From Pandoraea iniqua (GTDB lineage: Bacteria; Pseudomonadota; Gammaproteobacteria; Burkholderiales; Burkholderiaceae): a stretch of 64,000 bases of DNA. Of this stretch, positions 6,721 to 14,750 are shown one piece after another (position 1 is the stretch's first letter; every line of letters starts with the position of its first letter). The notes below the pieces were generated by a model that saw only the letters and a list, made by a program, of their open reading frames with translations, ran no database searches and was not told the DNA's origin. The DNA lies in contig NZ_CABPSF010000002.1 in the NCBI RefSeq assembly GCF_902459685.1, forward strand, positions 806,001 to 870,000. Reading direction: 5' to 3'. The position numbers and the translations under genes are program-made.

Positions 6721-6897
6721 ATGCGCAGGCTGATGCGCCGATGGGGATTCGGGTCATTCCTGACTGTTCGGCATGCGCTGACAGCACCTAAGCCGGAGAT
6801 CAGCACCGGCCCCTCTGCCAATAGGAGTCAAAATGTTCAAGGCGTGCGACAAATGCCCAGATGCGCAAAGCTGTGCAATCAGCTGTGCATGTCCTGA
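6721..6897 (+). CDS. Doubtful small ORF (58 aa) overlapping the next gene
   Basis: An ATG preceded by GAGGGA opens 59 codons, beginning MRRLMRRWGFGSFLTVRH and continuing with PKPEISTGPSANRS. It runs 65 bp into the following frame at 6833. The first half has a plausible basic-hydrophobic pattern; the second half is Cys-rich because it shadows the next gene. One of the two overlapping frames is probably not expressed. Confidence 0.2.
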   Translation: MRRLMRRWGFGSFLTVRHALTAPKPEISTGPSANRSQNVQGVRQMPRCAKLCNQLCMS

Positions 6898-7027
6898 GCG
6901 GCTCGCGGATCAGCAAAGAATGAGCATGCCGCATTGTTACGACCAAGCCGCGAATGACGGGTACGGTCAGCCACCAGGGCAACGTTATTATCAATCTGTT
7001 GCCAACATTAAAGACCTACTGGCATAG
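6833..7027 (+). CDS. Small Cys-rich phage protein (64 aa)
   Basis: Preceded by TAGGAGTCAAA, a good ribosome-binding site. The N-terminus has a dense cysteine pattern (CDKCPDAQSCAISCACPE), suggesting a small zinc-binding or disulfide-linked knuckle. The rest is polar. No family is recognised. A terminator follows 17 bp after its stop. Confidence 0.5.
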   Translation: MFKACDKCPDAQSCAISCACPERLADQQRMSMPHCYDQAANDGYGQPPGQRYYQSVANIKDLLA

Positions 7028-7044
7028 GACGTTCCAACATCATC

Positions 7045-7070
7045 AAACCGCCTACGGGCGGTTTTTGCGT
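7045..7070 (+). terminator. Intrinsic terminator in the leader of the late operon
   Basis: AAACCGCC (7045-7052), loop TACG, GGCGGTTT (7057-7064), followed by TT. The ATG of the next gene is only about 14 bp beyond, behind a GGAG site, leaving no room for a promoter. The core CCGCCTACGGGCGG recurs exactly in the terminator at 25357. Confidence 0.82.
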
Positions 7071-7083
7071 TTCTGGAGCCTGA

Positions 7084-7422
7084 ATGGACATTCCCGCACG
7101 CCGACAGGTAGTAATCGTCTGCTTTGAGGCAGATCGAAAGAACGCCCAAACGGCCATTGCTATCCGCGATGGGATGAATCAGGCGATTCCGGTCCCGCGC
7201 GTGGTTCTTTACCAAGTGACCATCGACCCCAGCCGTATTTCTCCCACTGGCTCACATATCCGCTTTGGGGTGGGTAACGATGACAAGGGAAATGGGGATG
7301 AAATCACTGGCTGGCAGCGCGTAGACGATCTTGAGATTGTCGAAGTGCTGGCCATCGAAGATGAACATGGCGAACTGATTGCTGGTGCGCCTGCTGTGCA
7401 TTCCACTCATATCGCGGCCTAA
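7084..7422 (+). CDS. Hypothetical phage protein at the head of the late operon (112 aa)
   Basis: Starts 8 bp after TTTCTGGAG, directly behind a terminator. The protein is predicted alpha/beta, beginning with a strand (RQVVIVCFEA) and helix (NAQTAIAIRDGMNQA), and later contains a charged beta region (WQRVDDLEIVEVLAIEDEHG). No motif is recognised. Its place before decoration-like and terminase genes suggests a structural or packaging accessory role. Confidence 0.65.
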   Translation: MDIPARRQVVIVCFEADRKNAQTAIAIRDGMNQAIPVPRVVLYQVTIDPSRISPTGSHIRFGVGNDDKGNGDEITGWQRVDDLEIVEVLAIEDEHGELIAGAPAVHSTHIAA

Positions 7423-7434
7423 CAGGAGAAATCC

Positions 7435-7803
7435 ATGCCGACTACTAAAAACCTCATGGGTGCGGGCCTCGTTCCGCTCCAAGCTACGTCCATCCTCGGT
7501 TCTGTGGCCAGCGGCTTGACTGCTACGGGCGTCGGTCAATCGGACGCGCTGGCACTCACCAGTGACCTGAATGTGTTTTCGACGGTTGCCACTGGCACTG
7601 GCGCGCGCCTTCAGGCGAACTTGGCACGTGGGGACGAAATCACCGTGGCCAACAACGGCGCGAACGCGTTGCTCGTCTATCCGCCGACCGGCGCAGCTAT
7701 TGGCACGGCTGCCACCAACGCTGGCGTGAGTGTGGCGGCAGGCAAGCTCGGCGTTTTCACTCTCATCACTCCGACTCTGTTCATCGCTTCAGTCGGTGCA
7801 TAA
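7435..7803 (+). CDS. Small Ala/Thr/Gly-rich phage structural protein (122 aa)
   Basis: Preceded by CAGGAGAAATCC. The sequence is low in charge, rich in Ala, Thr, Gly and Val, and ends with beta-strand repeats (GDEITVANNGANALLVYPPT, GKLGVFTLITPTLFIASVG). This is typical of small beta-sandwich decoration or virion surface proteins. A related style of protein (9490) lies on the other side of the terminase. The virion location is inferred. Confidence 0.65.
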   Translation: MPTTKNLMGAGLVPLQATSILGSVASGLTATGVGQSDALALTSDLNVFSTVATGTGARLQANLARGDEITVANNGANALLVYPPTGAAIGTAATNAGVSVAAGKLGVFTLITPTLFIASVGA

Positions 7804-7842
7804 CGGACGTGGAAGGCTTCGCGCCACAATGCGGAGGCAGTA

Positions 7843-8133
7843 ATGGGCGGCCAGTTTAAAAAAGGCGAGAAAAAGCTTAACCAGGGCAAACGCGGGCCTG
7901 CGAAGACAACGCTGGCAGCCAAAGAGGCTATTGCGCTTGCAGCTGACAAGCTGGGTGGGGCAGATCGGCTCTACAACTGGGCGCAGGAAGATCCGGCCAA
8001 TGAGCGAGTGTTTTGGGGAACGATCTACCCGAAGCTTTTGCCGCTCCAAGTGACCGGCGACAAGGACAATCCCTTGCAAGTTGTGCAGCGTGTGGAGTTG
8101 ATCGCGCTGGGTGATGACAACAGCCCAGATTAA
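7843..8133 (+). CDS. Probable terminase small subunit or DNA-packaging accessory (96 aa)
   Basis: Begins with a basic Lys/Gly-rich stretch (GGQFKKGEKKLNQGKRGPAK) followed by helices (TTLAAKEAIALAADKLGG). Similar short proteins beginning with a GxFKKG motif lie just before TerL in several podo- and siphophages and act as DNA-recognition partners. It overlaps TerL by 20 bp, which supports co-translation. No canonical small-terminase family signature is visible, so the call rests on position and the basic N-terminus. Confidence 0.65.
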   Translation: MGGQFKKGEKKLNQGKRGPAKTTLAAKEAIALAADKLGGADRLYNWAQEDPANERVFWGTIYPKLLPLQVTGDKDNPLQVVQRVELIALGDDNSPD

Positions 8134-9490
8134 GCTCCCGCCGAAGCTGATTCCTGTATTCACAGGAGAGGCGGACGTAAGAGGGTCATACGGTGGGCGC
8201 GGGTCGGGTAAGACTCGTAGTTTCGCCAAGATGGTTGCAGTGCGCGGCTATATGTACGGCATGGCCGGTATCTCGGGCATGTTGCTGTGTGGCCGTCAGT
8301 TCATGAACTCGCTGGAGGATTCCTCGCTGGAGGAATGCAAGCGAGCTATTGAAGATGAACCATTCCTCAAGTCGTATTACGACATCGGGGAAAAGTACAT
8401 CAAGAGCCGCGACGGGCGTATCTGGTTCACATTCGCGGGGCTTGATCGGAACATTTCGTCCATCAAGTCGAAGGGGCGCATCCTGCTTTGCTGGGTAGAC
8501 GAGGCCGAGCCAGTCACCAACGAAGCATGGAATACGTTGATCCCGACATTGCGGGAAGAGGGTGAAGGCTGGAACGCTGAGTTGTGGGTGACATGGAACC
8601 CGAAGCGTAAGGGCAGTCCAACTGATATCAGGTTTAGGCGCTCAAAAGATCCGCGTTACAAGGTTGTCGAGCTTAACTGGCGTGACAACCCGAAATTTCC
8701 GGCAGTCCTTGAGCGAGCTAGGCAGCGGGATTTGCGCGATAACCCGGATGAGTACGACCACATCTGGGAAGGCGCATATGGCAGCATCGCCGGTTCGATC
8801 CTAGGCAAATGGGTCAACGAGGCCGAGCGTGACGGGCGCATCCACAACGATGTTGAGTACGACCCATACGGCGCGACGATTGAAGTATCGAGCGATATCG
8901 GGTTTCGTGACACGGCTTCGTGGTGGTACTGGCAACGTGCCCCAGGCGGCTTCAATATCCTGAAGTATGAGGGTGACTCGGGCTTAGACGCGGATGACTG
9001 GATTCCGCGTATTCAGGAAAGCATTCTGGAGCTAGGCGCGCGGACCGGGAAGATATGGCTTCCCCACGACGCACGCGCCAAGACGTTCCAAAGCAAGCAC
9101 ACGACGATGGAGAAGTTTCTGGAAGCCTTTGGGGCGGACAGAGTCAACGTGGTGCCTCAGACAAAGAAGCTAGACCAAATCAGCGCAGGGCGTGCCGTCC
9201 TGCCTAAGTGCGCATTCCATCGGGATCGATGCGAAGGCGGTCTAGACGGTCTGAGGGCATGGGAATACGAATGGAATCCAGACACTGGGGTGTTCTCGAA
9301 AGAACCGCTCCACAACTGGGCATCACACCCATCTGACGCGTTCTGTTACGGCGCTCAGATGATGACTGAGGCTGAAGTGCCTGCCTCAAAACAAGAAACC
9401 GATTGGCTAAATCTTCCGACGCAGACCTATGACGATGCGCTGGAGGACCACTATCGCTCGCTCCGCAACGGCGGACACCGGAGAATCTAA
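8114..9490 (+). CDS. Terminase large subunit (TerL)
   Basis: The packaging ATPase-nuclease, 458 residues from the ATG at 8114 (a GTG one codon earlier is possible). The P-loop is GGRGSGKT at 27-34, and Walker B with the catalytic Glu is LLCWVDEAE near 124-132. The coupling segment is ELWVTWNPKRKGSPT, and the RNase-H-like nuclease begins with SSDIGFRDTASWWYW, whose first Asp is a metal ligand. The C-terminal HPSDAFCYG supplies another acidic ligand. This is a PBSX/Terminase_3-type organisation. The stop overlaps the next start (TAATG). It moves DNA into procapsids through the portal encoded downstream. Confidence 0.95.
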   Translation: MTTAQIKLPPKLIPVFTGEADVRGSYGGRGSGKTRSFAKMVAVRGYMYGMAGISGMLLCGRQFMNSLEDSSLEECKRAIEDEPFLKSYYDIGEKYIKSRDGRIWFTFAGLDRNISSIKSKGRILLCWVDEAEPVTNEAWNTLIPTLREEGEGWNAELWVTWNPKRKGSPTDIRFRRSKDPRYKVVELNWRDNPKFPAVLERARQRDLRDNPDEYDHIWEGAYGSIAGSILGKWVNEAERDGRIHNDVEYDPYGATIEVSSDIGFRDTASWWYWQRAPGGFNILKYEGDSGLDADDWIPRIQESILELGARTGKIWLPHDARAKTFQSKHTTMEKFLEAFGADRVNVVPQTKKLDQISAGRAVLPKCAFHRDRCEGGLDGLRAWEYEWNPDTGVFSKEPLHNWASHPSDAFCYGAQMMTEAEVPASKQETDWLNLPTQTYDDALEDHYRSLRNGGHRRI

Positions 9491-9765
9491 TGGCAAGCAC
9501 AATTAGCGGATCGCCGCGGCAGATCACGGCGAGTGGAAACGTGTGCGCTATTCCAGGCGTCACCCTCGTGGGAATCTTCGTCTCTGCGGCCACAAGCACG
9601 CCAACGATTACGATCTATGACGACGCTGGGACAGGGACAACGGTGAAGGTTGTCGATACCTTTACGCCAGTCGCGGGCCAGTTCTACCCGCTGTATATCG
9701 GTTCGCGGGCTGGCTTCAACGTGGTGCTTGGCGGCACCGTTAGCGCAACTGTCGTCCTCGGCTAA
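9490..9765 (+). CDS. Small beta-rich phage structural protein (91 aa)
   Basis: The ATG shares a base with the TerL stop, and the stop shares a base with the portal start (TAATG on both sides). The protein is nearly uncharged and Thr/Val/Gly-rich (ATSTPTITIYDDAGTGTTVK), with predicted beta-sandwich strands to the end (GFNVVLGGTVSATVVLG). It resembles small decoration proteins of podophages. Its location between TerL and portal is conserved in style, but the function is unproven. Confidence 0.65.
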   Translation: MASTISGSPRQITASGNVCAIPGVTLVGIFVSAATSTPTITIYDDAGTGTTVKVVDTFTPVAGQFYPLYIGSRAGFNVVLGGTVSATVVLG

Positions 9766-11981
9766 TGGCTCAAGACCTCGTCTTCGCTCCGGGAGTCCAA
9801 AAGTATCTGGACATCATCGCGGACTATGAACGCGAGTTTCGTAAGTGGGAGGCGCGCGTTGACAAGATCACCAAGCGCTACCGTGACGACAACAAGACGT
9901 ATAGCTCTGACAACGAGACAACCCGTTTCAACATTCTTTGGTCGAACGTTCAGACGCTTATGCCTGCGGCTTTTTCGCGGGTGCCTAAGCCGGATGTGTC
10001 GCGCCGTTTTAAGGACAATGATCCGGTAGGCCGTGTGGCGTCGCTGATACTTGAGCGCGGGTTGGAGTTCGAGTTGCAGCATTACTCGGACTTCAAGAGC
10101 ACGATGAAGTACAGCGTGTTTGACCGCTTCATGGGTGGTCGGGCAAGCGCCTGGGTGCGATATGAGCCACACATTAGTATCCAGACTGGCACGCTTGATA
10201 TTGATCAGGACGGCGTGAGTGACACCGCTGGATTGCCGGAAGATGGCTTGCAGGTAGCTAGTAATGGCCAAGAGACGCCCTTTGAACCGGCTGAACAGAT
10301 CGACTACGAATGCGCTCCGATTGACTACGTGCACTGGCGCGACTTTGGTCACAACGTAGCCCGGACATGGGAAGAAGTGACCTGCGTGTGGCGCTGGGTC
10401 TACATGACTCGTGATGCGCTTGTAGAACGTTTTGGTGAAGAGATCGCGGCAAAGATCCCGCTTGACTCGAAGCCCCCGCAGAACGGCGTCACATACAAGT
10501 CTTCGCTTGGCTCGCAGGGCAATAGCGCCAAGATTTGCGAACTGTGGGACAAAGAAAAGGGCATTGCGGTCTGGCTGAGCAAGTCATTCGGCAATTTCCT
10601 TGATGAGAAGGCGGATCCGCTGGGCTTGGAGGAATTTTTCCCATGCCCGCGTCCTTTGTTCGCGACGATCACGAACGAGACGCTGGTTCCGGTCCCGGAC
10701 TTCGCGCAATATCAGGATCAGGCGAACGAGCTAGACACGATCTCCGACCGCATCGACGGCCTCATTAAGGCACTCAAGGTCCGAGGCGTGCATAACGCTG
10801 CCATCAAAGAGCTTCAGCGACTGTTCACTGAGGCAGGGAATAACGATCTCATTCCGGTTAAGGACTGGACGGCGTTTGCTGAGAAGAATGGCCTGAAGGG
10901 CGCAATCGACATTGTCGACCTGACGCCCATTGTCGGAGCGCTTGAGGCTGCTTATCGCGCCCGTGCCGAGGTCATGGACCAGATTTACGGGCTGCTCGGT
11001 CTGGCAGACATCCTGCGAGGTGAGAGCGACGCGCAGGAGACTGCGACGGCCCAGACGATTAAGAGCCAGTTTGGATCGCTTCGCCTGCGTTACACGAAAG
11101 ATGATGTGGCCGAATACGCCACGGCTTTGATGAAGATCAAAGCGCAGATTATGTGTTCGAAGTTCCAAGACGCAACGCTCATGTCTGTGGCAGGCGTCGA
11201 CCAACTTCTGCCGGTAGACCAGCAACTGGTTCCTCAGGCGCTCCAGATGCTGCGCAACAAGGTAGTGCGCAACTTCCGGATTGAAGTGAACGCCGATTCG
11301 CTCGTCATTCTTGATGAGGAAGCGGAGAAGGCGGGGCGCGTTGAGTTTCTGGACGCCACGAGCAAATTCCTAGCTCAGGCGGTCCCGGCGGCTCAGACTT
11401 CGCCCGAACTGGCTCCGATGCTGGTTCAGATGATGAAGTTCGGCATCACCGCATTCAAGCCGGGGAAGACGCTCGAAGGTCTAATCGATACGGCGCTTGA
11501 CCAATTGCAGCAGCAGGCACAGGCATCGGCAGGTCAGCCCAAGCCGAATCCAGAGATGATGAAGGTCCAAGGTCAGATGCAATTGGAACAATCCAAGCAG
11601 CAGCATGACCAGCAGATGGAAGCAGCACGCCAGCAGTTCGAGCGCGAGAAGTTCGGCATGCAAATGCAATTGGAGCAATTCAAGGCTCAGAAGGACGCCG
11701 AGGTCGAACAGGCACGGCAGGCATTCCAGGCGCAGGAAGAACGCGCCCGCAATGAACTGGAAGCACAGCGCGCTCAGCTTGAGGCCCACAACGAAGCGCT
11801 CTTGCGTCAGATGGAAACGCAATCGAAGGCCGCTATCGAAGAGGTCAAGGGCCAATTGGCCATCCTCATCGCTGCCCTGAATAACCAAGCGAAGATTGAA
11901 GTAGCTGAGATTGGCGCAGGCGCGACATTGCAAGCCGCCGATATTAGCGCAGCGCGTCAGGCGCAGCCGGAGGCCGACTAA
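9765..11981 (+). CDS. Portal protein, P22-type
   Basis: A 738-residue portal, the dodecameric ring at the unique capsid vertex through which DNA is packaged and ejected. The N-terminal region (ADYEREFRKWEARVDKITKR) and the NILWSNVQTLMPAAFSRVPKPDV segment are typical of P22-like portals, and the middle contains the clip/stem region (LFATITNETLVPVPDFAQYQ). Residues about 590-725 are a Gln/Glu-rich coiled coil (repeated EQ/QQ and FEREKFGMQMQLEQFKAQKD), a likely barrel-like extension inside the capsid as in P22. It lies between TerL and scaffold, and its stop overlaps the next start. Confidence 0.92.
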   Translation: MAQDLVFAPGVQKYLDIIADYEREFRKWEARVDKITKRYRDDNKTYSSDNETTRFNILWSNVQTLMPAAFSRVPKPDVSRRFKDNDPVGRVASLILERGLEFELQHYSDFKSTMKYSVFDRFMGGRASAWVRYEPHISIQTGTLDIDQDGVSDTAGLPEDGLQVASNGQETPFEPAEQIDYECAPIDYVHWRDFGHNVARTWEEVTCVWRWVYMTRDALVERFGEEIAAKIPLDSKPPQNGVTYKSSLGSQGNSAKICELWDKEKGIAVWLSKSFGNFLDEKADPLGLEEFFPCPRPLFATITNETLVPVPDFAQYQDQANELDTISDRIDGLIKALKVRGVHNAAIKELQRLFTEAGNNDLIPVKDWTAFAEKNGLKGAIDIVDLTPIVGALEAAYRARAEVMDQIYGLLGLADILRGESDAQETATAQTIKSQFGSLRLRYTKDDVAEYATALMKIKAQIMCSKFQDATLMSVAGVDQLLPVDQQLVPQALQMLRNKVVRNFRIEVNADSLVILDEEAEKAGRVEFLDATSKFLAQAVPAAQTSPELAPMLVQMMKFGITAFKPGKTLEGLIDTALDQLQQQAQASAGQPKPNPEMMKVQGQMQLEQSKQQHDQQMEAARQQFEREKFGMQMQLEQFKAQKDAEVEQARQAFQAQEERARNELEAQRAQLEAHNEALLRQMETQSKAAIEEVKGQLAILIAALNNQAKIEVAEIGAGATLQAADISAARQAQPEAD

Positions 11982-12331
11982 TGCCCATCTACCATATCGG
12001 TTGTGGCATCTGCGGCAACGAAGATGACGTATATCGCCCGGTAGACCGATACGACGATCTGCCAGATTGCTGTGGCCACAAGATGTCGCGCCTCGTGACG
12101 GCCCCCTATGTGGTCACTGACATCCAGCCGTATCGATCGATGATCGACGGCAGCATGATTACCAGCCGTTCCCAGCACCGAGAACATCTCAAAGCACACA
12201 ACTGTATTGAGGTGGGCAACGAAATCTCCTATCTCACGCGCAATTCCAAATCCGAAATCGAGATATCGGACGAGTCGAAGCGTCGGCGCAAAGAACTCAT
12301 CATCGATCAAGTCAACAAACTGAAAGGGTGA
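11981..12331 (+). CDS. Small zinc-ribbon-like phage protein (116 aa)
   Basis: The N-terminus resembles an FmdB-type zinc ribbon: MPIYHIGCGICGNEDDVYRP gives the first CxxC, and PDCCGHKMSRLVTAPYVV gives the second Cys pair. The remaining residues are polar, ending in KRRRKELIIDQVNKLKG. It is wedged between portal and scaffold with start overlaps, so it probably acts in capsid assembly or transcription during late infection. The fold is well supported; the role is not. Confidence 0.7.
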   Translation: MPIYHIGCGICGNEDDVYRPVDRYDDLPDCCGHKMSRLVTAPYVVTDIQPYRSMIDGSMITSRSQHREHLKAHNCIEVGNEISYLTRNSKSEIEISDESKRRRKELIIDQVNKLKG

Positions 12332-12333
12332 CC

Positions 12334-13356
12334 ATGTCCACAAGACGCGAGGCACTTGAAACCGCACTTGAAGCGGTTGAACAACAAACGGCGGCTCCTT
12401 CGGGAGCCGTTGCTGTTTCTGAGGTGCATGAACCGGCAGTAGAGGTGGCTGCACAAGAGCAAGCGGACGAGCGTCAGCGAGACGAAGCTGGTCGATTCTC
12501 CCCTAAGCAGCCTGACCCGGCAGCCGTGGCGGCCGATACGTCGAAGGTCGATCAGATGGCCCCGCCGGAGGCCAAAGCGCGTCCTGCTGCCCCTCAGTCA
12601 TGGAAGGCAGAGCATCGCGCCAAATGGGACACGCTAGACCCGGAGGTCGCGGCATACATCAATCAGCGTGAGGAAGAGACCGCGCGAGGCGTTGAGCCGC
12701 TTAAACGCGTCTGGAAAGAAGTGCTGCCGTACATGGAGCAGATCCAAGCGAGCGGGGCGACGCCTGAGTACGTCATTAACGATCTCATGCGCACATACAA
12801 CACGCTGCGCAATGGTGATCCGCAGACAAAGCTTCAGACGCTGATGAACGTGGCTCAAGCCTGCGGAATTCAGTTGCCTACCGGTGGCGAGCAGCAACAG
12901 CAATACATCGACCCGAATATCCAAGCGCTGCAACAGCAGATGCAAGGGCTGAATGGTGTTGTGAGCAACTTCCAATACCAACAGCAAGTCGCCCAGGCAG
13001 CGGCTGTGAACCAGCAAATCGAGCAATTCAAAGCTTCGCATGAGCATTTCGACGCTGTCCAAGACACGATGGCGCGCCTTCTCACTGCTGGCGAAGCAAA
13101 CGACCTAGATTCGGCCTACACCAAGGCCATTCGACTGCACGATGACATTTTCCAACGTCACCAAGCGTCACAGCGCGAGGCTGACGAAGCGAGAAAGCGT
13201 CAGGACGCAGATAAGGCGGCGAAAGCTGCCCGCGCGAATACCGTCAGCACCCGCAGTGCCACACCCGGCAACGTCGCGGCCAAGGCTGGCGTCGCAACTG
13301 GAAGGCGAGCCGCTCTCGAAGAAGCATTCAACGAGATCGGCGCAAGCCGACTTTGA
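12334..13356 (+). CDS. Capsid scaffolding protein
   Basis: A 340-residue hydrophilic protein; the ATG at 12334 is preferred to the in-frame GTG at 12328 because GAAAGGG lies 6 bp upstream. Composition is scaffold-like: Ala/Glu/Gln-rich, with a disordered N-terminal third, a helical middle, a Gln-rich stretch (GEQQQQYIDPNIQALQQQMQ) and a basic C-terminus (TGRRAALEEAFNEIGASRL) that in such proteins binds the coat. The position between portal and major capsid is classical. Confidence 0.78.
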   Translation: MSTRREALETALEAVEQQTAAPSGAVAVSEVHEPAVEVAAQEQADERQRDEAGRFSPKQPDPAAVAADTSKVDQMAPPEAKARPAAPQSWKAEHRAKWDTLDPEVAAYINQREEETARGVEPLKRVWKEVLPYMEQIQASGATPEYVINDLMRTYNTLRNGDPQTKLQTLMNVAQACGIQLPTGGEQQQQYIDPNIQALQQQMQGLNGVVSNFQYQQQVAQAAAVNQQIEQFKASHEHFDAVQDTMARLLTAGEANDLDSAYTKAIRLHDDIFQRHQASQREADEARKRQDADKAAKAARANTVSTRSATPGNVAAKAGVATGRRAALEEAFNEIGASRL

Positions 13357-13376
13357 CAATCTGACAGGAGCAAACC

Positions 13377-14381
13377 ATGGCATATGCCAATAGCGCCGTC
13401 AGCGACATCATTGCGACGACGATCCAGCAACGCTCCGGCGAGCTGGGCGACAACGTCTTGAACAACAATGCCCTGTTGCTGAAACTCCGCGAACGCGGAA
13501 ACGTGAAACCGTTCAGTGGTGGTAATGTGATTTTGGAAGAAATCATGTACACCGACTCTTCGACCATCAACGCCGGGTCGTATTCCGGCTACGAGGTACT
13601 GAACATCTCCCCGAACTCGCCGATCTCGGCGGCTCAGTTCAACATCCAGCAGTATTACGCCTCGGTCACCATGTCCGGGCTGGAAATGCTGCAAAACTCG
13701 GGCAAGGAAGCCATCATCGATTTGCTCGATGGTCGCATGGAAATTGCCGAGAAGCAGCTTGTGAACCGTATCGCTTCGGATATCTATCTGGACGGCACGG
13801 GCAACGCTGGCAAGAACATCACGGGTCTGGCTGCTGCCATCCCGGACGCTCCCACCTCGGGTACGTACGGTGGCATCAACCGCGCTACGTGGTCGTTCTG
13901 GCAATCCCAGGTGTTTTCGGGCAACTCGAACGGTGGCGCGCCGGTCTCGGCAGCCAACATTCAGGCCTATATGACGCAGCTTGCGCTCAAGTGCGTTCGT
14001 GGCAAGGATCGTCCTGACCTGTGGGTGGCCGACAACAACTACTACGGCATGTACGTGCAGTCGATGCAGGCCATGCAGCGTGTGATGTCGGACGGTGACG
14101 CCAAGATGGCAGGCGCGGGCTTCCCGGCGCTCAAGTTCTACGGCGGCGGTATGGCGGCTGACGTGGTGCTTGACGGCGGTATTGGTGCCAACGCCACGGC
14201 GAACCACATGTGGGCGCTCAACACCAACTACATCTACTTCCGGCCGCACCGTGACCGCAACTTCGTGCCGATTGGCGGCGAACGTCAGGCAGTCAACCAA
14301 GATGCCATCGTGAAGCTGATCGGTTGGGCAGGCAACATGACGAGCAAGGGCCCGCAGTTCAGCGGCGTCCTGATCGCATAA
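13377..14381 (+). CDS. Major capsid protein
   Basis: A 334-residue coat protein directly after scaffold, with the strong site ACAGGAGCAAACC. Features fitting HK97-fold capsids are the N-terminal helix (SDIIATTIQQRSGEL), an E-loop region (GGNVILEEIMYTDSSTIN), the spine segment (EIAEKQLVNRIASDIYLDGT), the P-domain/A-domain stretch (RPDLWVADNNYYGMYVQSMQ) and the final RQAVNQDAIVKLIGWAGNM. The family has many close relatives among podo-like prophages. It follows P22-like head gene order. Confidence 0.87.
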   Translation: MAYANSAVSDIIATTIQQRSGELGDNVLNNNALLLKLRERGNVKPFSGGNVILEEIMYTDSSTINAGSYSGYEVLNISPNSPISAAQFNIQQYYASVTMSGLEMLQNSGKEAIIDLLDGRMEIAEKQLVNRIASDIYLDGTGNAGKNITGLAAAIPDAPTSGTYGGINRATWSFWQSQVFSGNSNGGAPVSAANIQAYMTQLALKCVRGKDRPDLWVADNNYYGMYVQSMQAMQRVMSDGDAKMAGAGFPALKFYGGGMAADVVLDGGIGANATANHMWALNTNYIYFRPHRDRNFVPIGGERQAVNQDAIVKLIGWAGNMTSKGPQFSGVLIA

Positions 14382-14391
14382 GGAGGGAATC

Positions 14392-14688
14392 ATGCCCGTC
14401 TTTTCGGTAACTCCGCAGATCGGTTTCGATCTGGTCAATACGGTGCTTGCGACCGACATTACGTCGGGTGCGCGCACTGTCCCGCTCAACCTGGGCGAAC
14501 AGGTGTTCGGCAGCGACGGCAAGCTGTACGTGTTTGGTAAGGCCAATGCCAGCATCCCGGCATCGACCACGGCCTGCACGGTCAGCCCGACAACGTTCCT
14601 CGCGACCGCTTCCGGCGGTTCGTACACGTCGCCCGCAACGGCGATGGTAACCGGCGATTACGGCTGGTTCTCGAAGGCTTCGGTATAA
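14392..14688 (+). CDS. Capsid decoration or head-fibre-like protein (98 aa)
   Basis: GGAGGGAATC precedes the ATG, 10 bp after the capsid gene. The protein is beta-rich and uncharged (QIGFDLVNTVLATDITSGAR, SDGKLYVFGKANASIP) with Thr/Ser/Ala-rich strands and no enzyme motif. A position directly after the coat gene is common for decoration proteins. A strong terminator follows. Confidence 0.62.
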   Translation: MPVFSVTPQIGFDLVNTVLATDITSGARTVPLNLGEQVFGSDGKLYVFGKANASIPASTTACTVSPTTFLATASGGSYTSPATAMVTGDYGWFSKASV

Positions 14689-14706
14689 CACCTTACGCCT
14701 GATAAC

Positions 14707-14733
14707 GGGCCTCCCCACAAGGAGGCCCTTTTT
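14707..14733 (+). terminator. Intrinsic terminator inside the late operon, after the capsid block
   Basis: GGGCCTCC (14707-14714), loop CCACAA, GGAGGCCC (14721-14728), then TTTTT. The next ATG is at 14751 behind TTTCTGGAG, so there is no space for a promoter. It probably tapers transcription downstream of capsid or needs antitermination. Confidence 0.83.
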
Positions 14734-14750
14734 ATTTCTGGAGCCACACA

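Noticed and set aside
13200-14627. A 475-codon minus-strand frame across scaffold and capsid genes
   Set aside because: Shadow frame; the plus strand carries coherent head genes with good ribosome-binding sites.
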